A stretch of DNA of 20,069 nucleotides from RGIG3009 sp045541305 (GTDB lineage: Bacteria > Bacillota > Clostridia > Oscillospirales > Acutalibacteraceae), in NCBI GenBank assembly GCA_045541305.1, contig JAZQIV010000131.1, positions 1 through 20,069 of the forward strand, written 5' to 3'. Each line of letters opens with the position of its first letter. Within the stretch, counting starts at the first letter, position 1. Shown here piece by piece: positions 14,712-20,069 of the stretch. A program made the translations under genes and the position numbers. The notes under the pieces were generated by a model, which saw only the letters and a list, made by a program, of their open reading frames with translations, ran no database searches and was not told the origin of the DNA.

Positions 14712-15182
14712 ATGACTCGACCGAAGATTGATTGGAAGGTTTTGCTCTTTTTTGTGTTGTACACCTTTGTTTTGGCGGGGATCGGCACGCTGCTCGGCGG
14801 TGGGTTTGACATTGAATCGCTGAACCAGCCGCCGTTGGCGCCGCCTGCGTGGTTGTTCCCCGTGGTGTGGACCGTTTTGTATGCGCTGATGGCGATTGCG
14901 GCGTATCTCGTATTTGTAAGCAACGATCTGGACCGCGGGCCGTCACTGCGGTTGTATCTGCTGCAGGTGATCGTGAATGCGTTGTGGCCGCTGCTGTTCT
15001 TCCGCTTGGAATGGCGGTTGTTTGCCTTCTTCTGGCTGCTATTGCTGATCGTGTTGGTTGTGCTGACGATGATCGGATTCCGCCGTATCAACCGCACAGC
15101 ATTTCGCCTGATGATTCCGTACTTGCTGTGGTTGGCCTTTGCCGCGTATTTGAATTTCGGATTTTATTTACTGAATCGATAA
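14712..15182 (+). CDS. tspO: TspO/MBR family tryptophan-rich sensory membrane protein
   Basis: A 156-residue five-helix membrane protein of the TspO/peripheral benzodiazepine receptor family, linked to porphyrin and lipid handling and stress responses in other organisms. Hallmarks are LNQPPLAPPAWLFPVVWTVLY (36-56), the NALWPLLFF motif of the third helix and PYLLWLAFAAYLNFGFYLLN near the C-terminus. The start at 14712 has AAGGAGG eight bases upstream. The role in this organism is unknown. No strong promoter was recognised in the short gap after the galU hairpin. Confidence 0.93.
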   Translation: MTRPKIDWKVLLFFVLYTFVLAGIGTLLGGGFDIESLNQPPLAPPAWLFPVVWTVLYALMAIAAYLVFVSNDLDRGPSLRLYLLQVIVNALWPLLFFRLEWRLFAFFWLLLLIVLVVLTMIGFRRINRTAFRLMIPYLLWLAFAAYLNFGFYLLNR

Positions 15183-15220
15183 AAAAAAGCCCTTGCGAAC
15201 CGTTCGCAAGGGCTTTTTTT
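15183..15220. terminator. Bidirectional terminator between tspO and the Na/Pi cotransporter gene
   Basis: A perfect stem GCCCTTGCGAA (15189-15199) / TTCGCAAGGGC (15203-15213), 3-base loop, flanked by six A and seven T. It ends transcripts from both sides; the stop codons of tspO and of the minus-strand transporter lie at its edges. Confidence 0.93.
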
Positions 15221-16961
15221 ACAGTTGATATTGTGCTTTGTATGCGGCAAACAGCCGGCGGAATTCCTCGTCGTCGGTTTTGACCATGTTGAGATATTCG
15301 TGCGTTTGGAAGCTGCTGTGACCCAGTTCGATGATCGCCACGGCAACGTTCGAGCAATGATCGGAAATGCGTTCGAAGTTACCCAGCACATCCGACAAAA
15401 TGAAGCCGAGCTCGATGGTGCAGTTGCCGGCGCGCAAGCGGTCGACGTGGCGCAGCTTTATTTCATCGCTGAGTTGGTCGATGAGCTGTTCCAGCGGCTC
15501 CACACGACGTGCGGCGGCGACATCATCTGCCACAAAGGCATCGATGGTCAGCTGAATGATATCGCGAATGGCGCCCGACAACACATTCAGTTCGCGGCGG
15601 GCATCCTCCGAAAACGTGATCTTTTTGTTTTGGATTTCCTGCACGGCATCCAAAATGTTGAGGGCGTGGTCGCCCAGACGTTCAAAATCGCCGATGGTGT
15701 GAAGCAGTTTGGACACCTTGCGGCTATCGGCATCCGACAACTCTTTACCCGAAAGCTTGACAAGATACGTGCCGAGTTCATCCTCGTAACGATCCAAGAA
15801 ATCCTCGGATTCGCGAACGACATCTGCTTGCTTGGCGTCATAGTGATCCGACAAATCCATGGTGGACAGCAACGTATCACGCGCGAGCTGTGCCATTTTG
15901 ACCGTGAGGTTATTGCATTCCGAAAGCGCGATGGACGGCGTAACCAGCAAGCGTTCGTCCAGGAACTGCTGTGCGGCTGCCTTTTCTTCACCGCGAATCA
16001 AAACATTCGCCAGTTTCACCAGCTGTTTGGCGAACGGCAACAGCACCAGGGTGACAAATACGTTGAAAATGGTGTGAATCAACGCAATGCTCCACGGTTC
16101 GGCAGGCGAATCGGTGAACGCAAAATGCACCAGCGCATCTGCCCCGTAGAACAGGGCCAAACACAAAATGGTACCGAAAATGTTAAATGCCAAATGGATG
16201 ATCGAAACCTTTTTTGCGTTTTTGCTGACGCCGATACTGGAAATCACAGCGGTTACGCAGGTACCGATGTTTTGACCCATGATAATCGGGATCGCCATGC
16301 CGTAGGTGATACTGCCGGTCAGCGATAACGCCTGCAGAATACCAACCGAGGCGGCCGAGCTTTGAATGATGCCGGTGAGCAACGCGCCGACAAGCACGCC
16401 CAAAATCGGATTGTTAAAGGCGGTTAAAATACCGGCAAACTGCTCGCTTTCGGCGAGCGGTGCCATGGAATCCTTCATGAGCTCCATGCCGTACATCAGC
16501 ACGGCAAAGCCCAAGCAGATGCTGCCGATGCTTTTACGGGAATCCTTTTTGGAAAGCATCATCAAGCCGATACCCAAAAGTGCGATCAGCGGCGAGAAGT
16601 TTTCGGGCTTGAGCAGGTTGATAAAGAAGTTGCCCGAATCGATACCGGACAAGCTCAAAATCCAGGCCGTCAAGGTGGTGCCGACGTTGGAACCCATGAT
16701 GACGCCAACCGTTTGCGACAGGTCCATGATGCCGGAGTTGACAAGACCCACCAGCATCACCGTCATGGCGGACGACGATTGAATGGCAATGGTGATGCCC
16801 GCACCCAACAACAAGCTGTTCCACACATTGGAGGTCATGCGCTTGAGCGCTGATTCCAAACGGCTGCCGGCCATTTTTTCCAAGCCGCCGGACATGACGT
16901 TCATGCCGTACAGGAAAAACGCCAAACCGCCCAGTAATGTGAAAATTGAGAAAATGTTCAC
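15219..16961 (-). CDS. Na/Pi cotransporter family protein with C-terminal PhoU-like domain
   Basis: A 580-residue membrane protein of the Na/phosphate cotransporter (PF02690, NptA/YjbB) family. The two inverted repeat halves carry the QSSSA (61-65) and QSSAA (200-204) motifs, each followed by a GxNxGTT/GTC motif (GSNVGTT at 90-96, GQNIGTC further on). About eight to nine hydrophobic segments fill residues 1-320. The last 230 residues are helical and soluble and resemble a PhoU domain, which may regulate transport. The start is GTG at 16959-16961, with AAGGGAG seven bases upstream. It has its own promoter and also lies downstream of the PiT/DUF47 pair on the same strand. Confidence 0.93.
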   Translation of the reverse strand: MNIFSIFTLLGGLAFFLYGMNVMSGGLEKMAGSRLESALKRMTSNVWNSLLLGAGITIAIQSSSAMTVMLVGLVNSGIMDLSQTVGVIMGSNVGTTLTAWILSLSGIDSGNFFINLLKPENFSPLIALLGIGLMMLSKKDSRKSIGSICLGFAVLMYGMELMKDSMAPLAESEQFAGILTAFNNPILGVLVGALLTGIIQSSAASVGILQALSLTGSITYGMAIPIIMGQNIGTCVTAVISSIGVSKNAKKVSIIHLAFNIFGTILCLALFYGADALVHFAFTDSPAEPWSIALIHTIFNVFVTLVLLPFAKQLVKLANVLIRGEEKAAAQQFLDERLLVTPSIALSECNNLTVKMAQLARDTLLSTMDLSDHYDAKQADVVRESEDFLDRYEDELGTYLVKLSGKELSDADSRKVSKLLHTIGDFERLGDHALNILDAVQEIQNKKITFSEDARRELNVLSGAIRDIIQLTIDAFVADDVAAARRVEPLEQLIDQLSDEIKLRHVDRLRAGNCTIELGFILSDVLGNFERISDHCSNVAVAIIELGHSSFQTHEYLNMVKTDDEEFRRLFAAYKAQYQL

Positions 16962-17013
16962 CGCAATACTCCCTTTCTCTTATCGGTCCCAAACTTCTCC
17001 ATTTTATAATTCT

Positions 17014-17042
17014 ATAATACCGACGCCGTCTTTGGCTGTCAA
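17014..17042 (-). promoter_or_regulatory. Internal promoter of the Na/Pi cotransporter gene
   Basis: On the minus strand TTGACA (17037-17042), 17 bases, TATTAT (17014-17019), in the 97-base gap after the DUF47 gene. No terminator hairpin was seen after DUF47, so read-through from the pit promoter can add to it. Confidence 0.75.
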
Positions 17043-17058
17043 GTATTGTCTGCTGTCA

Positions 17059-17679
17059 TCAGGTGTTTTTGATGATAACCGAGCCAACGCATTCAGCGGC
17101 ATGCTCACACGCATCCGCGCAGGCTTCAAAGCACTCGTAAATTTTGCGCCACGAAACCGTTGCCAGCACGTCGGTGCTGTTTAGGGTGAGGTCGCGCATG
17201 ACGGATAAGAACAAGCGGTCACATTCCTCTTCCACACTGTTAAGATCAATGACCAGCTCGCGCAGTTTTTTGGACCGTTTGAAGTTTTCGAATTCCTGCA
17301 TGATAAGTACCAGCTGATCGCAGGCACGCACCAATTGTTTGGCGAAGGTGATGGCACCTTCCTGCACAGTTTGGATATCGTACATGTAAAAGCGCTGCAG
17401 GATTTCTTCGATCATATCCGCCACGTCATCCAGCTTTTGGCTGATTAAATCCAGATCCTCACGGTCAACCGGCGTGACGAAGGCTTTGGCGAGCGCTGCC
17501 GCCATTTCGTGCTTGACGCCGTCGGCGCCGTGCTCAAACTCGTGCATTTTTTGGAGCTTGTCCTCCAAGTGGTTATGGTCGTACTGCTCCAAGCATTCGA
17601 CCAGATACGTCGCTGCTTGTTGCGAATACTGCGTACTTTGTACAAAATTGTCGAAATAAAATTTATCACCTTTTGCCAT
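17059..17679 (-). CDS. DUF47 (PhoU-like) partner protein of a PiT transporter
   Basis: A 206-residue all-helical cytoplasmic protein of the DUF47/PhoU-like family (YkaA type). The conserved features are EFEHGADGVKHEMAAALAKAFVTPVDREDLDLISQKLDDVADMIEE (about 47-92), where the ExxAD/DxxxH and DxxDxxxD patterns match PhoU-type metal-binding motifs. DUF47 genes are regularly adjacent to PiT permeases, as here (19 bases downstream of the permease), and are thought to control or assist phosphate import. AGGA lies about ten bases before the ATG. Confidence 0.92.
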   Translation of the reverse strand: MAKGDKFYFDNFVQSTQYSQQAATYLVECLEQYDHNHLEDKLQKMHEFEHGADGVKHEMAAALAKAFVTPVDREDLDLISQKLDDVADMIEEILQRFYMYDIQTVQEGAITFAKQLVRACDQLVLIMQEFENFKRSKKLRELVIDLNSVEEECDRLFLSVMRDLTLNSTDVLATVSWRKIYECFEACADACEHAAECVGSVIIKNT

Positions 17680-17698
17680 CGTTCAACATCCTTTCCGA

Positions 17699-18748
17699 TC
17701 AGAAGATCCACATAAAAAGTTTTGTCATGAGGAAGCCGACCAACCCGCAGCCCGGGAACGTGAGCACCCATGTCAGTACCATTTCTTTGACAACGCCGAA
17801 ATTGATTGCCGAAACCCGTTTGACCGCACCGACGCCCATGATGGAGGTCGTTTTGGCGTGCGTGGTGGAAACGGGCAGGCTGAAAACCGAGCAGAACAGC
17901 AGGGACAACGCCGCGGCGATATCCGCCGAAAAGCCCTGATATTTTTCGAGCTTTACCATATCCATACCAACGGATTTGATAATTTTTTTACCGCCCATTG
18001 CGGTGCCCGCCGCCATCACGACCGAGCACACGACCATGAGCCAAATGGGGATGTGAATATCCGAAGGCAGTGCCTTACCCTGGGACATGTACACACAAAG
18101 CAGGATAACGCCCATGAATTTTTGACCATCCTGCGCGCCGTGCATAAACGCCATGGAAGCGGCACCGGCAATCTGTGCACCTTTGAAGAACGGCTCGGTT
18201 TTGGGACGGTCGGCTTTATAAAACAGGGCGGTTACGCCCTTGCACACCAACCAGCCGAGGCCGAAGCCGAGAATGACCGAAATGAAAATACCGTAAACGA
18301 CCTTGATCCATTCGTTGCCGTTAACACCTTCAAGGCTGCCGTGAAGCGCAATGGCGCTACCGGTTAAGCCTGCAATCAACGCGTGGCTTTCGCTGGTGGG
18401 GATACCGAACACCCACGCAAGCGTTGCCCACACCACGATGGCAAACAATGCCGCGCTGAGCGCGATGATCGCTTCGTTGGGATCGGTGCCGAAATCCACC
18501 ATTTTGGTGATGGTTTCCGCCACGGTGGCATTGAGCAAGGTCATGACAAACACGCCGAGAAAATTGAAGACCGCTGCCATTAAAATGGCGGCCTTCGGCG
18601 GCATGCACCGCGTGACAACGCAGGTGGCGATCGCATTCGGAGCATCTGTCCAACCGTTGACCAGAATGACGCCCAACGTTAAGATAACAGCAATAAACAG
18701 CAACGGATTGGCAGTCATTTGCCCGACAAATCCCATAATGGAGTCCAT
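17699..18748 (-). CDS. pit: Inorganic phosphate transporter, PiT family
   Basis: A 349-residue membrane permease of the PiT/PHO4 family that imports phosphate, usually with H+ or Na+. The duplicated signatures are visible: NGWTDAPNAIATCVVTR (31-47) and the C-terminal LPVSTTHAKTTSIMG; HGAQDGQKFMG in the middle is a strong family mark. Start ATG 18748 has GGGAGG six bases upstream; a longer frame to 18799 would begin at the -10 region. The DUF47 gene directly downstream argues for phosphate; sulfate permeases of the same superfamily (CysP) are the main alternative, relevant because a LysR regulator is next door. Confidence 0.93.
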   Translation of the reverse strand: MDSIMGFVGQMTANPLLFIAVILTLGVILVNGWTDAPNAIATCVVTRCMPPKAAILMAAVFNFLGVFVMTLLNATVAETITKMVDFGTDPNEAIIALSAALFAIVVWATLAWVFGIPTSESHALIAGLTGSAIALHGSLEGVNGNEWIKVVYGIFISVILGFGLGWLVCKGVTALFYKADRPKTEPFFKGAQIAGAASMAFMHGAQDGQKFMGVILLCVYMSQGKALPSDIHIPIWLMVVCSVVMAAGTAMGGKKIIKSVGMDMVKLEKYQGFSADIAAALSLLFCSVFSLPVSTTHAKTTSIMGVGAVKRVSAINFGVVKEMVLTWVLTFPGCGLVGFLMTKLFMWIF

Positions 18749-18789
18749 GTTTTTCCTCCCTGTAACCGAAATTTCCCATTTTCGCATAT

Positions 18790-18818
18790 AGTATACCATT
18801 TGACAAGTTATAAGTAAA
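18790..18818 (-). promoter_or_regulatory. Promoter of the pit-DUF47 operon
   Basis: On the minus strand TTTACT (18813-18818), 17 bases, TATACT (18790-18795). It overlaps the divergent LysR promoter completely in its spacer region, so the two polymerases would compete. Confidence 0.55.
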
Positions 18819-18828
18819 ATAGTATAAT
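18800..18828 (+). promoter_or_regulatory. Consensus promoter of the lysR gene
   Basis: TTGACA (18800-18805), 17 bases, TATAAT (18823-18828): a perfect consensus, about 40 bases before the start codon. Confidence 0.8.
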
Positions 18829-18835
18829 CTTATAA
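18808..18835. promoter_or_regulatory. Inverted repeat in the pit/lysR intergenic region, candidate LysR operator
   Basis: TTATAAG (18808-18814) and CTTATAA (18829-18835) are perfect 7-bp inverted repeats 14 bases apart. They cover the -35 box of the pit promoter and flank the -10 box of the lysR promoter. The size and dyad symmetry suit a LysR-type regulator site, but the arms are AT-rich and could be chance. Confidence 0.45.
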
Positions 18836-18868
18836 AGTTTATATTGTTTTCATTATGAGGTGACAGCC

Positions 18869-19735
18869 ATGACCATTCGACATTTGCGGGTGTTTGTGAG
18901 CGTGTGCGAGCACAACAGCGTGACGCGCGCGGCGGAGGCGTTATACATGGCGCAGCCGACAGTTTCGCACTGCATCGCCGAGCTGGAAAAGCAATACAAC
19001 GTGGAGCTGTTTGAACGGATCAATCAGCGGTTGGTGCTGACGGAGATCGGCAAAGAATTGTTTGTAAAGGGAAAAGAAATTCTGGCAGGCTTTGAAGAAT
19101 TCGAAAATCTGGCGGAATCCAGCGGCAAAAGCCCGCGATTGCGGGTCGGTTCGGCGCTTACGCTGGGGCAAACCGTGATCCCGACGTTTATGAAACAGCT
19201 GCGCAAGGCGAATTTGAATCTGCGCCCTACCATCACCATCAAGCCGTCGGTGGCCATTCAAAAGGAGCTGGAGCGCGGGAATTTGGATTTTGCGATTTTG
19301 GACGGTGAGATCACGTCGCCGTATCTCTATGCGCAGCCGTTCAAGGAGGAACGACTGGTGGCGGGGGGGCACCGCACGTTTGACCGGCCGTTGCGCCTGA
19401 CCTTGGAGGAGTTTGTAACGTATCCCCTCCTGCTTCGGGAACGCGGAAACCTGGCGCGGGATTATTTGGACAAATTGCTGCTCGGGCACAACCTGCGGGT
19501 GCGGCCTGCGATCGATTCGGTGAACAATCAAGCGCTGATTGCCGCCACGTTTGCGGGGTTGGGCATTGCGTTTTTGCCGGACAGCGTGGTACGCCGACAT
19601 ATTCAGCAAGGGAATTTGAAGGAGATCGCCGTGGAGCAATTGGATGCGCTGCGTACCAATTATATTGTTATTCATAAAAACAAGAAATTAAACCCTTTAC
19701 AGCAGCAAGCGTTTGATCTGCTGAAAAGTTTATAA
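18869..19735 (+). CDS. LysR-family transcriptional regulator
   Basis: A 288-residue regulator. The N-terminal winged helix-turn-helix (about 1-62: MTIRHLRVFVSVCEHNSVTRAAEALYMAQPTVSHCI region, ELEKQYNVELFER, LVLTEIGKEL) is a standard LysR domain, followed by a helical linker and a two-lobed substrate-binding domain (about 90-285) that senses a small ligand. ATG 18869 was chosen because GAGGTGA ends five bases upstream; a GTG three codons earlier overlaps that site. It is transcribed divergently from the pit operon with overlapping promoters, so autoregulation and control of pit are likely. The ligand cannot be inferred from sequence. Confidence 0.93.
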   Translation: MTIRHLRVFVSVCEHNSVTRAAEALYMAQPTVSHCIAELEKQYNVELFERINQRLVLTEIGKELFVKGKEILAGFEEFENLAESSGKSPRLRVGSALTLGQTVIPTFMKQLRKANLNLRPTITIKPSVAIQKELERGNLDFAILDGEITSPYLYAQPFKEERLVAGGHRTFDRPLRLTLEEFVTYPLLLRERGNLARDYLDKLLLGHNLRVRPAIDSVNNQALIAATFAGLGIAFLPDSVVRRHIQQGNLKEIAVEQLDALRTNYIVIHKNKKLNPLQQQAFDLLKSL

Positions 19736-19765
19736 AAAAAGAGCCTCCTAACGAGGCTCTTTTTT
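19735..19765. terminator. Bidirectional terminator after lysR
   Basis: AAAAAAGAGCCTC (19735-19747) pairs with GAGGCTCTTTTTT (19753-19765), 5-base loop. It has A- and T-runs on both sides and can also serve minus-strand transcription coming from the transporter gene at the window edge. Confidence 0.92.
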
Positions 19766-19769
19766 CGTT

Positions 19770-19829
19770 TTATTTGCTCAACAGCGCAACCGATTCAACA
19801 GTTGTCCCTTTAGGTAGGGAGTCTACCAT
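19770..19829 (-). pseudogene. Short C-terminal remnant resembling an RlmD/RumA-type rRNA methyltransferase
   Basis: A 19-codon frame reads MVDSLPKGTTVESVALLSK and then stops. The spacing V-D-x-[LF]-P-x4-V-E-x-V-x-L-L-S is that of the C-terminus of 23S rRNA (uracil-C5) methyltransferases, which end around VDMFPxTxHVExVxLLS; the usual histidine before VE is replaced by Thr. There is no ribosome binding site ahead of its ATG, and the frame is continuous with the EamA stop codon 21 bases upstream. It looks like a leftover from recombination at this spot, but it is very short and may be accidental. Confidence 0.3.
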
Positions 19830-19850
19830 CCAGTTTGATATATTAGAATT

Positions 19851-20069
19851 TTACGCTCTTTTGGGTTTTATCAATTCGCCTATCATTGCCCCGCCAATAA
19901 TACATATCGCACCAATAATTTGTATTATGGTCATTTTCTCACCGAGCAACAGGGCAGCAAATACAACAGCAGACAACGGCTCCAAATAACCACATACTGC
20001 TACTGTTTGCACAGGAAGTTTTGCAAGTGGTGAAAAATAGAGATAGCAACCAATGCCTGTATTTAGAAT
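19851..20069 (-). CDS. EamA/DMT superfamily transporter, C-terminal part (partial, runs off the window)
   Basis: Seventy-two codons up to a TAA at 19851-19853 are open to the end of the window; the start lies outside. The translation has two to three membrane helices and contains GYLEPLSAVVFAALLLGEKM followed by IIQIIGAICIIGGAMIGEL, the classic last-repeat pattern of EamA drug/metabolite transporters (EPxxAxxxAxLLLGE, then GAxLIxxG). The YFSPLAKLPVQTVAV segment precedes it. The sequence is clearly more AT-rich than neighbouring genes (many ATA, ATT and AAA codons), suggesting a different origin. The substrate is unknown. Confidence 0.85.
   Translation of the reverse strand: MLNTGIGCYLYFSPLAKLPVQTVAVCGYLEPLSAVVFAALLLGEKMTIIQIIGAICIIGGAMIGELIKPKRA

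Noticed and set aside
15225..16328. Plus-strand 367-codon frame opposite the Na/Pi cotransporter
   Set aside because: Antisense shadow of a well-supported transporter; no ribosome binding site and a compositionally odd translation.
18749..18799. Longer PiT protein starting at 18799
   Set aside because: That start would lie at or before the predicted transcription start; ATG 18748 has GGGAGG at correct spacing.
1..20069. CRISPR array, insertion sequence, prophage or defence system
   Set aside because: No regularly spaced direct repeats, transposase, integrase, restriction or phage genes were recognised on either strand.

Overview
The window is about 20 kb of bacterial chromosome, densely packed and of moderate to high GC content. 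Its content points to a Gram-positive, endospore-lineage Clostridia bacterium, most likely an Oscillospiraceae/Ruminococcaceae-type gut commensal. The reasons are the M50 protease-scpA-scpB-DUF2953-gerW(ytfJ)-D,D-carboxypeptidase-rluB gene order, a GerW sporulation protein, a zinc-binding (four-Cys) form of ribosomal protein L28, strong Firmicutes-style Shine-Dalgarno sites, and a secreted multidomain sialidase ending in a poly-threonine linker. Species cannot be read from the sequence alone.

Left part (1-6870), all on the minus strand. A long operon starts at a promoter near 6841-6869 and encodes a membrane metalloprotease, the condensin partners ScpA and ScpB, a DUF2953 membrane protein, GerW, a D-alanyl-D-alanine carboxypeptidase, an RluB-type pseudouridine synthase and a small GNAT-like protein. 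Most of its genes overlap or lie within a few bases of each other. Beyond it, behind its own promoter and a striking inverted repeat, lies a biotin-dependent carboxyltransferase subunit, followed by the first 15 codons of another gene that may be its biotin carrier partner.

Middle (6870-12750). On the plus strand are rpmB, then an inorganic pyrophosphatase/nicotinate phosphoribosyltransferase pair (NAD salvage plus removal of its pyrophosphate), then tRNA-Thr(UGU). A bidirectional terminator separates these from a 1002-residue secreted GH33-type sialidase on the minus strand, which has a consensus promoter.

Right part (12750-20069). On the plus strand are a RING-finger/zinc-ribbon membrane protein co-oriented with galU, then tspO. 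On the minus strand is a phosphate-uptake block: a PiT-family transporter, its DUF47 (PhoU-like) partner, and a Na/Pi cotransporter with a PhoU-like tail and its own promoter. A LysR-type regulator is transcribed divergently from this block, and the two promoters overlap around an inverted repeat, which suggests that it controls phosphate uptake. The last 220 bases hold the C-terminus of an EamA/DMT transporter (minus strand) of more AT-rich composition, followed by a short fragment resembling the tail of an RlmD-type rRNA methyltransferase.

No CRISPR array, insertion sequence or prophage was seen. There is no gene-free stretch longer than 300 bases; the larger gaps hold promoters, terminators and the tRNA. 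The most interesting points are the altered active-site glycine motifs of the carboxyltransferase, the inverted repeat in front of it, the LysR/PiT intergenic region, the cysteine-rich insert and abrupt poly-Thr tail of the sialidase, and the RING protein next to galU.
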